The notes beneath the pieces are model-generated. The model ran no database searches and was not told where the DNA came from. It saw nothing but the letters and a program-made list of their open reading frames with translations. A program made the translations under genes and the position numbers. This document shows, piece after piece, positions 45,973 through 58,100 of a DNA stretch of 64,000 nt. The stretch lies in the NCBI GenBank assembly GCA_028386065.3, contig JAKUCV010002002.1:39936-103935 (forward strand), in the 5' to 3' direction. The stretch is from Turnera subulata (Eukaryota > Streptophyta > Magnoliopsida > Malpighiales > Passifloraceae). Position 1 is the stretch's first letter. Every line of letters starts with the position of its first letter.

Positions 45973-46515
45973 CGCAAATAATAAATTTTTTCATTTTTTT
46001 TACCAGAAAATAATGTTTTTTTTAACGACAAAAAGAAGAGTATATTTGGAGTTCAAAAAAACCATAAGTATAATTTGAAATGTAAAGATAAAGATTGTGA
46101 AAACCCATCTAAATTATTGCTTTCGATAAAAAAATCTAAATTATTTCTTCAAATAGTTTTGATAATCATTCAAAAGAAGTACAGTTTTATATTTCAGGTA
46201 AAAATTATATGATGGGAACATACGTGGCAAGAGCATGAGTAGCCAGAAGAAGATTGAATAAAACTCAAAAAGACAGCTTTTAAGTGCCGTAACTAACAGA
46301 AAAAAACAGAAAATCTTTTTTCCATTACTCCAAAATTTCCACCGGCTTATGAAAAACGTCAACTCCATTATACCCAATTTCACGCCAACTCTTCTTCTTC
46401 TTCTCCCCGAATTATTAGCTCCTTACCCCTTCTATTCCCTTAACCCTCCGATTCTGATCGTATCACCAGATTCTGATCGCTTCAGTCTCTTTGTTTCTCT
46501 CGGCTTTTAAATAAG

Positions 46516-49494
46516 ATGGAGGGAAACTCTGGAACTGGAACTCCCGAATCCCTTGACCAGGGAATTGCGAGTTTGGAGTCTAGGGTTTCTAATCTCTACG
46601 TTCGTGAAGAGGACACTGCCTGCCGGTATCCGGTTATTCTTCCGGTAATTGTTTCTGGATAAAGTTTCTGTCCTTTTGGGAATTCAATTTTGTTGAATGG
46701 TTTGTTTGGGTATAATAGGTTGTAGGTTCCTGTGTTATTACGGGGAGGGTTCTATAAAATTTTAAATTCAATTGCTTGATTGCTGTTGACTGGTTTGAGC
46801 TAAGGTTGATTGTTTGAATAGTGAAAAGAAGTATTGGCTTATTTCTATGATGATGGTTATCATCGTAATTATCGAATTAATTTTGCCCTATCATCAGAAA
46901 ATTGCTGATATTTTTGTTTATAATGTCTTGCCGGTCACAGGATGACAGGGGAACTGAAAGAATCAGAGACTACTATGTTTCCAGTGTTACCCCTGGCTTT
47001 AGGGACCAGGAAATGGAGTTGCCTAACAAATGTGATTCCCCCACGCAAGGTGAGGAGAAGGAAACAAGCACTGGCCAGCAGAAGCGGGGGAAGTATTTTT
47101 ATTATGACACCCCATTGTCGGAAGAAACTGGGATTTGGATTCCTGTTTCTGTTCCACCCTTGTCAGAAAGTGATCATGAGGAGTGGACCAGAGGGTTTCA
47201 CTTGAACGGTGGTTATTTTCCTGAAGGCGACATGGGTTGGAACTACTTCTTTCAAGAAGAGAAGGAGTTGACAATGTGGGACGTAGTCATGGAAATGTTG
47301 CTTGTGGCTCGCGGGAAAGTCAATTCTATTGCTTCTGGAGATATAAGCAAGAGTAGCCTTTCGTGGTTATCAGGTCATATGGTCGACCACTATGAGGTTG
47401 ACCAAACTTGGCGAGACTTAGCTCTAACACTCACGGAGGCCAGTTCTGCTACTGTGAGTAAGATTCTTGAAGACGAGCCACCTAAGTGGTTGGCGGACAG
47501 TGCTTCTCCTGTCTGCATGCTTTGCAGCGTCCGCTTCCATCCTATCATGTGCTCAAGGCATCACTGCAGATATTGTGGAGGATTATTTTGTGGTGATTGC
47601 TCTAAAGGAAGGAGCTTGTTGCCTGTGAAGTTTCGAAAGGCGGATCCCCAGCGAGTTTGTGATGCATGTTCTGTGAAGCTTGAGCCTGTCCAGCCTTATT
47701 TGATGGACCAAGTAAGCAATGCTGCGCAGTTGCCAACTCATGATGTGACAGATCTCAGTACTCTGAGATCATGGCTAAATTTTCCATGGGGACAAACCAT
47801 GGAATATGAGATTTATAAGGCAGCCAACACAATTAAGGGTTATAATAAGGTATAATTTTGTATCTCTCACTGTTTGATTACCATTATTTGTTTTTTTGCT
47901 CGAGCAATTGTCTAAAAAGTGGACAGATTAGAGTATAAATTGGTTTTCTCATTGTTTTTACCCTTTTCTATAGCAGATAATTAGAGAACTTTCATGTAAT
48001 TCTGCATATTTTAGCCTAAGTATGACTTCCTTTCTTACTTCATAGTTTATGTGTATGGGAATGTCGTGGGAATAGGAAACCATGGCTTTGTTTATTGTCT
48101 GCCTAAAATATTGTCCCGTAGCAATACACTACCTGACTTGTTATTTGTTACATTTCAATCTCAGGTGGGTCATCTAAAACCTGAGAAATCTATTCCAGAT
48201 GCCATTCTACGACAAGCAAAAGGTCTTGCAATAATCACGGTTGTTAAAGTTGGGGTAGTGGTTACATATAATATTGGAACTGGAATTGTAATTGCTCGTA
48301 GAGAAGATGATTCGTGGTCTCCACCGGCCGCCATAACTTCATTTGGTGTTGGATGGGGAGCCCAGGTGATTGGTTTGTCTTAATTAGTTTGCTTTCCTTT
48401 GCATTTAGCAGGACTGGAATGCGTTCTAAACTGGAATGGAAATATATGGTTGTCTAATGAGATTTTCTCGTATACACAGAACACTTGATGAGTTTTCAAC
48501 TCCTCAGTTAATATATGCTCTGCTCTGGTGCTCCAGGCGACAATTAGCTTGTCCAATTATGTCATATGGTTATACAGATATTTGCTAGTGTTGACTATTT
48601 GTAGAGATTCGTATTTAGTTATTACTCACTGTTTGCAGAGTTTCATAATTATTTGGTGATATGTTGAATTAGAAAATCAATATATTGCTTATGTAGCGTA
48701 CTGGGAATGCTCTTATCTTATTCGAATGTTTTATTCAAAAGAAATCCTGGAGGCTTGTCAAAGTAGATGCAAGTCTTGATTCTGGTCTCTGTTTAAGCTT
48801 CAGTATTAGGAACATGATTTTCGCTCTCTTGCTAAAGGATCAATTTGCATGCAGGCTGGGGGTGAAGTAACTGATTATATAATCGTGTTGAGAACCAGCG
48901 ATGCTGTCAAGACATTTTGTGGTAATGCGCACCTTGCAGTTGGTGCTGGTTTGAGTGCAGCAGTCGGCATCATAGGACGAACTGCCGAAGCTGATGTGCG
49001 TGCTGGTGATGGCGGTTATGCTGCTTGTTATACATATAGCTGTAGTAAAGGTACGTTTCCTTTTTTTATGAAAATTCTTACAGAATACAGTTTAACGTTT
49101 GTCAAATTTTCATTTTCTTTTCTTTTTTATTTACTCTAGTTTATTTTATGTATTTCTACTCCTGTTAACGGCATGCACATTATTTTTATGCGCATCATGG
49201 TTTTCTTTAAAATATGTTTAATGTAGTGAAGAATGTTCTGTCTTTTTTGATTCATCTTTTTTTCACATTCCGGCCAAAATTACTCACAAGATTTTCGTTG
49301 AATAAGCAGGAGCATTTGTCGGATGTTCCCTTGAAGGGAGTGTTGTTACTGCACGCTCAAAAGAGAATTCCAGGTTCTATGGGAGTCAAACTATAAGTGC
49401 ATCAGATATACTTCTGGGCACATTACCGAGGCCACCTGCTGCTGCCATTCTTTACCGTGAACTGGCAGACCTGTATCAGAAGATTAGGAGGTGA
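46516..49494 (+). CDS. FYVE zinc-finger plus SYLF (Ysc84-type) domain protein, 5 exons, 539 aa
   Basis: Exons 46516-46644, 46941-47849, 48165-48365, 48855-49050 and 49310-49494 join in one frame. The FYVE finger spans about residues 225-293 with the phosphoinositide-binding RHHCRYCGG and eight Cys/His zinc ligands; FYVE fingers bind PI3P on endosomes. The C-terminal ~200 residues (about 345-535) match the SYLF domain: LRQAKGLAII, GVGWGAQ, LRTSDAVKTFCG and GCSLEGSVV. In yeast Ysc84 and human SH3YL1 this domain binds phosphoinositides and actin regulators. The FYVE+SYLF combination is known in plants (relatives of At1g29800). A role in endosomal trafficking is inference. The first exon contributes a short Glu-rich N-terminus (MEGNSGTGTPESLDQ). 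Confidence 0.92.
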
Positions 49495-51308
49495 TGGATT
49501 GAAGTTACAGGCCAATGAGAATTCAACTGTAAAGAATAGGGAATTCCCGTTAATTATTTTATCTATTCATTCGTCGGAACCTTCTTTATTTCTAGGGATC
49601 CTCCTTCATTCTTCTCTCGTTTCAAACCTTTAAGTGGTTATGTGCACAGCTTGTTCTCCTCGAGAATAAAACAAAGGAAGAATGGCTTTGTGCATGAAAC
49701 TAGACATTTGTATAGATACGTGGATGTCCGTTTGTAAATACTGCTTGTACAGTAAATGAACAACATTAAATCTATTCCAGGTTTTGAAAAAAATGCAGGT
49801 CTTTATCCATTAAAATGCTTGTTGTTGGTTGTCTGACATTCTATGGTTTTCCTCATGCATCAAATGCTGTAGACTGATAGTGGCTGAATATTATTCTTAG
49901 TGTTTTCCTGTATGACTCTGTGGTGGTCTTGTCTGTCAACAATATCATGCTCTGGTGCCTTCACTTTATTCTCCTCCTTCCTCAAAAGAAGAAATTGCCG
50001 GTCATTGTCTGAGGAGATGACCCGATTAGCTTTTATGCTTTTTTTTTTGAGATTCGATAGAGTTTACACTTTACACTGTCTGTCTTGAAATGAGATTGGT
50101 GCTATCGGTGGACATCGGTCATTTGATGGATCAACACCATCAACTTGCTCAACGTTGCGAGTTACAGCCATACAAGCAAAGCTCAAGAACTTTTTAAGTT
50201 TTGAGTTTTTGGTTTCATTAGGAGGCTTAATTGAGTTCTGGTTTGCATGATAACAAATAATCGACTGTCGGGACGACGTTTACTACCTTTTCTGGTTTGG
50301 GTACTAAACGAGCTCGACATAAAGTTACCATATCAAGCTAAGATTTTGTTAATTATTTGGCCAAATCATTCTCCAAACATCATTATGAGTCAAACTACAC
50401 AAGAAAACATGAAAATAAAGTTTGCCTAAAGGATTTAGCAATAAATGGAATAGCTCTATTTTGACACGAAGTATATTGCAAACTATTCAAGCCTATAAAG
50501 GCAGCAAGGAGGGACCAAAGTGATGTCATTCCTCGTAGCGAAGTTGACTAAAAAGGGCTCCAACGGTCAATGTTGATAGGCTTCCTCGAAATGAACAAGC
50601 AAAAGCAAAGAAGCTTGTCAAACCCTCCTTTGCCCAAATACACCCAACATTACCATATTGTTCCTGCTTCACTTATTTGGCAAATTTTGCCTTTGTTTAG
50701 GAATATGGTACATAGACACTCTGGAACCTTCGCGCCTAGAAGCATAAAACATAAAATGGGTTGATAAACAGGCAAATCTTCCATCCAACTTGAGTAGTAA
50801 AATGTACAACGCAGTTATATGACACGGAAAGCAAAAAGGTGAACCAACTAGTTTACACATAACGTAATGTTAGAATTAGTAAAAGATTGCCGAGCAGAAA
50901 CGCACAACACGAAGAGTCTTCAATTCCAAATTCCCTTTCAATAGCAAATCCGCAATCACACCAAACAAGTTTTCCAATGTTGTAACGGGAACTTTTTGTA
51001 AACATAGAATTACACAAGGATGAAAAGAAGTAGGAGAAGAAGAATCAATTGAACTGAAGGGGCAAACTGACCATCAACTATTTATAATTTACTTTTTCCT
51101 GTTCTCTCCTGTCGAAAATGGAACAAAGAAGAAAGAAACAGGTGCTCCTAATAACTGTACTTCTAATCTGCTGCCTTTGCCAATTGCTAAACATGAGCCA
51201 GACCATTTCATTGACACGAAGGCATGAAGCGATGGAAGAAGCCAAATCAGGATGCAGATGGAGAACGCCTCGCATAACTCTCAACCTCACCTAGCGATCT
51301 TCCCTTAC
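49495..51308. other. Intergenic stretch between FYVE gene and BES1 gene
   Basis: Contains the FYVE gene 3' untranslated region on the left and the BES1 3' untranslated region on the right (from about 51000). The two genes converge here. No additional gene, RNA or transposon boundary was recognised. Confidence 0.5.
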
Positions 51309-51392
51309 CTGTATCAAGAAAATAACTAACTATTACAAAAGAACAAAAGAACATTCACAAAATAAAAAGCGAACGGCAGAACTATTAGATTT

Positions 51393-54300
51393 CTACCTGG
51401 TCCTAGAGTTTCCAAGGGTAAGCTCAAGATCATCTGAGACACATTCCTCGTGGATCCTCTCTCCTTCCCAAGGTTTCACTAGCACTGCCGAGTTGCTTCC
51501 AAATGCAAATTCTGCTGCCATACTGTCTGACATTGGAACATCTGCAGTCTGATCCATACCGGCAGGAATTGCTGGAGAGCATGTCCCACTTTGTCCAGGA
51601 GTCCACATTCGTGACCCTGCACCTGATAAAGCCTCCTCCTTGAAGCCAAATGGATTGCGTGCTACAAGGCTGAATGTCGGAGATGAAGGCCCGCTTTGGG
51701 GGATTTGGATACCAGCTAGCCAACCTGAATCAGGCAGGACCTGGCGGCCGGGGCTTGGTGGGGTAGATGAGGGCATAGATGAAGCTAAGAATGAATAATT
51801 CTGGCCAGCCCAGGATGGGCCAGCTGCGGGATCATCCCAGTCATTCCTGGTACGAGGCGTTCGAGCAGTTGGGGAGCTCAGGGGAGGCGTCACGGGAGCG
51901 CTTATAGAACCGGTGTGAATGTAGAGATGATGAGGGTGCTTGGATGAGGCTGATGAAGAACCGGATGATAGATTTTTAAGCCAGGGGATGAGAGAATTTG
52001 CATCAGCATTCCCATTAGCATTTGCAGTATAACGAGATGAAACAGGACTTGGAAATGAGGAAGAAGCTGGGCTCGGATTATATGATGCACATGGACTTGG
52101 GTGGTATGATGAGCACGGACTAGCTGATGCTGAACCTCCAATGATGTCCATGCGCTCCACAGGTTTGCACCCCTACAACAAAGAAGTAATAGTGTGAGAC
52201 ATATTCACTCAATCATGGTCAAGGGAAAGATGTCCAGATGGACAATACAAGGAAAGCAAATAAGCACTTCNGGTGGCGCGGGGTGGTGCAGGTCTTCAAC
52301 AAAAAAAGGAGGCACTACTACAGAATACAGTAGAATTATCATCACACGATTCACACCATCCATTTGACTGATAAATTAAGAAAGTAATAAATGAAAAACA
52401 AAGCTGTTCAGAGCTGAAAAGCTATGGACCAGCACACGCAATGCAGAAAGAAGCTATCCAGCTAGCTGTTTCAAGCCATAAATCACAGGTACGAAAAATC
52501 CACAGCTAGTAACAGAAATTAAAATTTCAGGAAGTCTAGGTACGGATTATTGTATCAATGTCACTATACAAGGAAACAATAGATGCCCCACAGCCTAGAA
52601 GCGTTAACTAGGTAAAGAAACTAGAACTAGAGGTAAGTTATTTTGCTGATTCTCTCGGTTGATGTACCATCCCTGTAAAGCTAATACCGATGCACAGGAC
52701 TAGAGCACTTCCCTCTTTTCACTGCCATCAATTCCACACCATCACTACTCTAAGCCCATTCCAACATTATACCTGCTGGTTGATTCATACCGGAAACTCT
52801 CTCTCTACTTCTCACAGAACATGAATCCATTGCCAATAAACATTACAACCATTGTGGGCCCTTTCAAACCCTCCACAGTCCATATACAAAACCATGATAA
52901 ACAGCAATGTTCAACTTTTGAGTTTTAAGACCTGAAAATTGGATCACAAATCCATTCGTGGAAGCAAGAGAAAACCAAAACACTAGCGTATACTAGTACT
53001 AAACCATTTCAACCATTAATTTTACGATTCAAATTGAATAATTGAGAGTTCAAACTTCAAGACGTAAAGGAAGGAAATTCATAGGTGAGGGCGGGCAATC
53101 AACAACATGAATAAATATGAACAGGATCGATCGAAACACAACTGGTTTCTCGATAATGCAGTTGGTCATATTAGGTGGAACCCACACCCGCACCATTTGC
53201 CCCCACCATCAAGGTGCCAGCCACTATTACACGTGAAATGATCAGTGATCACAATGCCTTTTGGGCCACCGAAAGACGCTAAATATATCCCCCCCGCGCA
53301 CCCCACCAAGTATCACATAGCAATCACTTTGTCGATGAAAAAACTCACACAACATAAAAAGCAAATGCACATACAAATCTCCTCAAGCCCTATTGCCCCA
53401 AAAAAAAAAGAAAAAAGAAAAAAAAAGAAAATTGCCCATCCAAAAGAAGCCGGCCCGGAGACTTGAGTTGGGAGGGGGACAGAATTGTAATTTTGGGCCG
53501 ACAAACCCCTTTACTAAAAGGAATTAATGTCAAAGTTTTGCATTAACAGCCAACATAGGATGCACCCCACGCCACGCCATCCAACTCCTCCAAGAGATTT
53601 TTCCTCTTCTACGTTCCAACAACAAATCCAAACCACTCCCCCCTAAACCCACACCCGCTCCATAGTTTATACCACTTTTCTTAATAATTAAAATCTAATC
53701 CCAACCTTCATTTTCGTTAAAAAACGGAATCTCCATAATTAAATTTATCACACAGTCCTTTTCCAGCTTTATCGACGACCCAAACGAACACCGAAAAGAC
53801 CAAAATGACCTCACTATTCCAGGAAGGGAAGAGTCAATTTTCCCTAGAGATCGGGGGGGAATCTTCGTAAGCCCGCCCTAAAAGAAGAGCGAGAACTGAG
53901 TTGCATTAAATTAAAGCGAGAGTTCAATCTAGGAGATTGATTCCCGAAATGTCAAAAGTGTCCCCCGCTGCGAATCTTAGCTTTAGAGGCATCGTAGAAA
54001 GTAAAAAAAAAAAAACTCCGAGAGTTACTTACAGCGTCACTGCCTGTGTTTTTTTCCTGATTTCTACTACTGCTGCTACACCAAAGTAAAAGGACCAAAG
54101 CAAAGTGAGGGACAGAGAGAGGGAGGGAGGCAGGGAGGCAGAACCCGAATCTTAAGATCTCGTGTTTCGCGTCAACGAGTAAAAGTGGGCAAAACAGAAA
54201 GTGCAAAAAAACAAAACTCATGAGATCTAATAAAACGCACTCTTTCTTTCCTTTCCTCTCTTTTTTTTTCTCTTTCTAAAAGAAATACTCACACGCATCC

Positions 54301-54822
54301 ACCCCCAAAACAAAATCACAACCGTTCATCAGTCAGCCCTGACCTTTCACTTCCGTCATTTCCTGATTCCTCCCTCGCCTTCCACACTCGCTATCCTACG
54401 CACCCCCGATCAACCCGGCGCACGTTAGCCAACGGACGAAAGCTTCCAACGAACGAACCCATTTGTGACACAAACTAATTAACTAACAAGTAAACAGCAC
54501 TAACTAACTAACTAACTGTTAAGATCTGTGACCGTTAATCCACGCACCAAGAAGAACAAAAGGGGAGGGGAAGGATTTGTTTTGGTTTGGTTTTAGTAGT
54601 ACGTACCTTTCTGTAAGTGGTGCCGTCTTCTTCGACGGTCCAACCGGCTTCGTTGCAAAGAGCCTTGAGGACTTCATTGTTGTCGCAGTGCTTGGGGAGC
54701 TTGTAGTTCCCGTACATTCTGAGTCCGGCGTAGATCTTCGCTGCGATCGCCCGCCGTCTCCTCTCCCGCCTCTTGTTGTTCTCCCTCTCCTTCCACGTCG
54801 GCATTCTCGTCCCCGAAGTCAT
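51393..54822 (-). CDS. BEH4: BES1/BZR1 family brassinosteroid transcription factor (BEH4-like), 2 coding exons, 331 aa
   Basis: Nuclear regulator of brassinosteroid-responsive genes. Exons 54607-54822 and 51393-52172 join at TYRK|GCKPVE. The start [10 protein letters not shown] is the usual one for the BEH3/BEH4 branch; an in-frame Met 15 codons upstream is less likely. Residues 9-65 form the basic HLH-like DNA-binding domain ([19 protein letters not shown], then [13 protein letters not shown]). A Ser-rich region with many GSK3/BIN2-type sites follows. The [19 protein letters not shown] block (about 155-175) is the known 14-3-3/PEST area. The C-terminus has the EAR-type repression motif LELTLG. 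The intron is unusually long, 2434 bp, for this family. An 88-bp intron may also straddle the stop codon (see findings). Confidence 0.93.
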
Positions 54823-55120
54823 CCTTTCTTTCTTCTTCCCCCTACTCCGACGACGACGACGCGTCACACACTCTCAGATGAGAGTCTTTCCTCTTTGCTC
54901 TTGGATTTTTGTTTTCCTGTTAGGAGAGAGTTTTTTTTTTTTTTTTTTTTGCCTGGAGAAAGAGAAACAAACGGGGGGATTTGGCGGTTCTTTTCTGCGT
55001 TTTATTGGTCGGGGAATAGTTAAATGAGAGGAGGGGTGGGTTGGGGGAAGGTGAGCTAAATACAGAGAGGAGAAGAGTTTGACCCCGGGAAGAGGCGGGT
55101 AATTACAGGGGGATGCCACT
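54823..55120 (-). promoter_or_regulatory. BES1 gene 5' leader and proximal promoter
   Basis: A purine/pyrimidine-skewed leader lies directly upstream of the BES1 start codon, with a 21-bp T-run on the plus strand (about 54930-54950) and CT/GA-rich tracts. No clear TATA was found. A GA microsatellite lies further up at 55325-55344. Confidence 0.35.
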
Positions 55121-58100
55121 GATGGCTTTATTCCGGGATCACGGTGTTAGCACGTGTTTAGGCTTTTTAAAAAGAGAAAAAGGGAGGGTGGACTGGTGTG
55201 GTGGTGGCTCCTGGCTACTGCCTCAGGTGGCGTGGCTGGCAACTGCTGGGGACGGCGTCGTTTAGGAGGATGTAGCAGAGGGTAGTAGTAGTAGAATGGA
55301 AAAATTGATGGATCCCCCCGAAGATGAGAGAGAGAGAGAGAGAGGGAAGGGATCTTTTGGGTTATGGGGATGACAATGTCATATGAAATGATGGATAGTT
55401 GAATTTAATTTGGAATGGCTTGTTTGGACAAGTTTTCTTTTAGTGGGGGGACCATTCTCGGTTTTTTGTGGTTTGACCATGGTACATACTACAAGGCTGG
55501 ATAGTGCCAAATGTACTGGTAATTTGTACAAGGGATCCTGGGATTGATCTCGGATCTTCTCTGTTGTTGATCTTTGGGGGACTTGATTTTGTTAGTAGTG
55601 GATTCATTCACTCGATTATAGTACTAATGGAATTAATGGCCGTCCTAGTTTCTGCTCGCTCAGTTTCTTAGGGGGATGAATTATGCTGGGGCTTCTAGAT
55701 GTATTTATTGTTTCGCTGAATTGCTAATTTACTACTACTGCAAAAATGATACCCGTACCACACTATAAAGTGGTGGTATATATTGGTATTTTGTTTCTCC
55801 TCTTCAAACATATAATCGAACGTGTAAGAATTCCATTCAATATAGAATTTTTTCATTTGTAATGATTATATATTTCAAAAAACGTCTTGTTCCAATTTGC
55901 ACCCCGAATCTGAAATGTAACCTTGATCGTGTCTCCTGTAGCTATGCTAGTACATCAATAGTATAATTACCCGATGCACATAATCGAGACAACATTAAAA
56001 TAATTATAGGTTTATAATCGAGATAAAGAAATTTCTAGCTTATGTTGTCACAAACAGAAACAGAAAACTTGAGAGCCTAAAAGTATTTTTGACCCATTAA
56101 ATTTTGTACAGTGTAGTTTTGTCAATGCAAGTAGTGATACAATTTAGGGGCCAAAAAAAAGCATAATTTGAGGAATGGACCTAACATGTCACGATGGACA
56201 TTTGTTTGTTGTTCCATGAGCCAAAAATAACAAACAAAATTAAAACATGAATGATCATAATTATTCTTTGCAACCAAATATTGGCGGGGAAAGGACTGGG
56301 AGAGGATGAGGCTAAAAAAAGAAGAACAATCAATAAAGGCGCTAGAGACTATAAGAGGGAGAGTGACTGGGCACTGGAGGGCACGTACGCGGGCGGGGCC
56401 TCAACCTCTCAAAGTATGCCCCGCAAAAACGGTGCATATTATATATAAATATATATCTATATGGTATAGTACTATATACTAAATTACTAATACGATCATA
56501 ATATATAAAATGGGAAGTGATCAAGATGATGCTTTTGCTGCTAAGTGGTGCTGACTTGATTGACCAACTAATATGGCCTGTGGGGATCTCTGTGTCACTT
56601 TTGTCAGTGTATATTGTAGTATCCACATTGCACACAAGTGATGTAGTGTGTAATGTGTCCTCTCCACAAAATTAAATAGGTCTTCTTTTTTTATTTTGTG
56701 GGGGAGTAGTAGTAGCCTAGTACTAGCTACTAATATGATGATGTGTTATATGGTTTTGATGACCCCTCCCCTTTGGGTTTTCTGTTGCAAGAAAAAACCT
56801 TTCCTTCACGTGACAATGCTCCTCCTCCCAAGAAGTCCCAATACTATAGTATAGTGTAGTCTTCCCCTCTCTCTTTCTCTCTCTCTGTTTGGTGGTGGTT
56901 TGTTCTTATGGCGTGGCTGGTAAGGCTCCTGCGTGATTAGACAGACAAGCCAGGTGTTGTTATAACAGAGTAATGGGTGTGGGTTTTATTTTTGGTTCGC
57001 TTTGGGGGTCCAGCTGCGGCGGGTCCACCACCCTGATCCCTTCCAAATTAGGTGGTGGATCGTCTCTGGATTGGTGCTCTTCCATTGTTGACAGTGGAAA
57101 TCTGTTAACTCAAGTGCCCTGCCCTGCCTACCCTATAACACTCCATCCATAGTCCATAGGAGTAGCATTTTCTTCCCTCTACCTCCTGCAGCAAGATTGG
57201 CCAACTTGTTGAGAAATAAGATGTACGTGAGGCTGAAAGTGACAGAGAACCACCAAAATTCTGTTTATTTTACCTGGAGGTAATTAAGCTGGACAAGCAA
57301 TCCAAGCCCAAATGGGTTTCTTAAGTTGAACTGGTTTTACAGTTAAAGATGTAAACTTGAAGTGGTTGAGCTAGCTCCAGTTATGTTTGTATTCCAAGGT
57401 TATGGATTTTTGCAAAATTTATTGTGTTTGAAGTTGAACAGTAGTTAAATGTAGAAATGAAACTAAAAGGAAGCCAAATCCTTAGGATTAATGATTTATC
57501 AAATTTGATCAAATAGAGGGGAGTACAGAAACTGAGAAAGAACGCAGTAGTCTTTTTCCATTTCCTAGAGTCGGTAATTAGAGTGCGTGTCAAAAGTATA
57601 GCCTAGTTAAGGTATTCGATCTGTTGAGACAACGGACCATGGGGGTTGCAAACAATACCATGACACATGTACTTTTGGGTTACAATTGTTTTAATGGCGA
57701 ACTTGTGTGAAGACGCATTTAGACACACAAACAATCACATTCGAAGTATTTCACACATCTAGACGCAAATTCGCAGGAACATGCTTTTAGGAAAACTGTG
57801 GAGACGCTTAGCTCAAAAGTCTCAGATAGGTACATGCTTTTTTGTAGTGTTATGCATATTTGATAGGTGACTTGGTCTTAGTCTTCCCCACTTGTACTAC
57901 ATTCATAGTTGAAAGAGAATTTAAATTGTTTCTGTCAGAGCATTAACTTAAATTAAGGATTGGATTTTTTTTTTGACTCAATTAATTCTTGAACTCAATA
58001 CTATTTTACGGTATATATTATGGAGCCATCAACTCGAATTTTTATAGTCTTATTTTCTCAGACCAATTACTCACTCAAATCTTTGCCGTAAGAGCAGAGA

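Noticed and set aside
54482..54515. Repeated ACTA units that could suggest a CRISPR-like or telomere-like array
   Set aside because: It is a plain tetranucleotide microsatellite; there are no spacers and the DNA is plant nuclear.
56515..56570. Possible miRNA hairpin (ATCAAG ... CTTGAT)
   Set aside because: The stem is too short and broken, and the arm does not match a miRNA I know.
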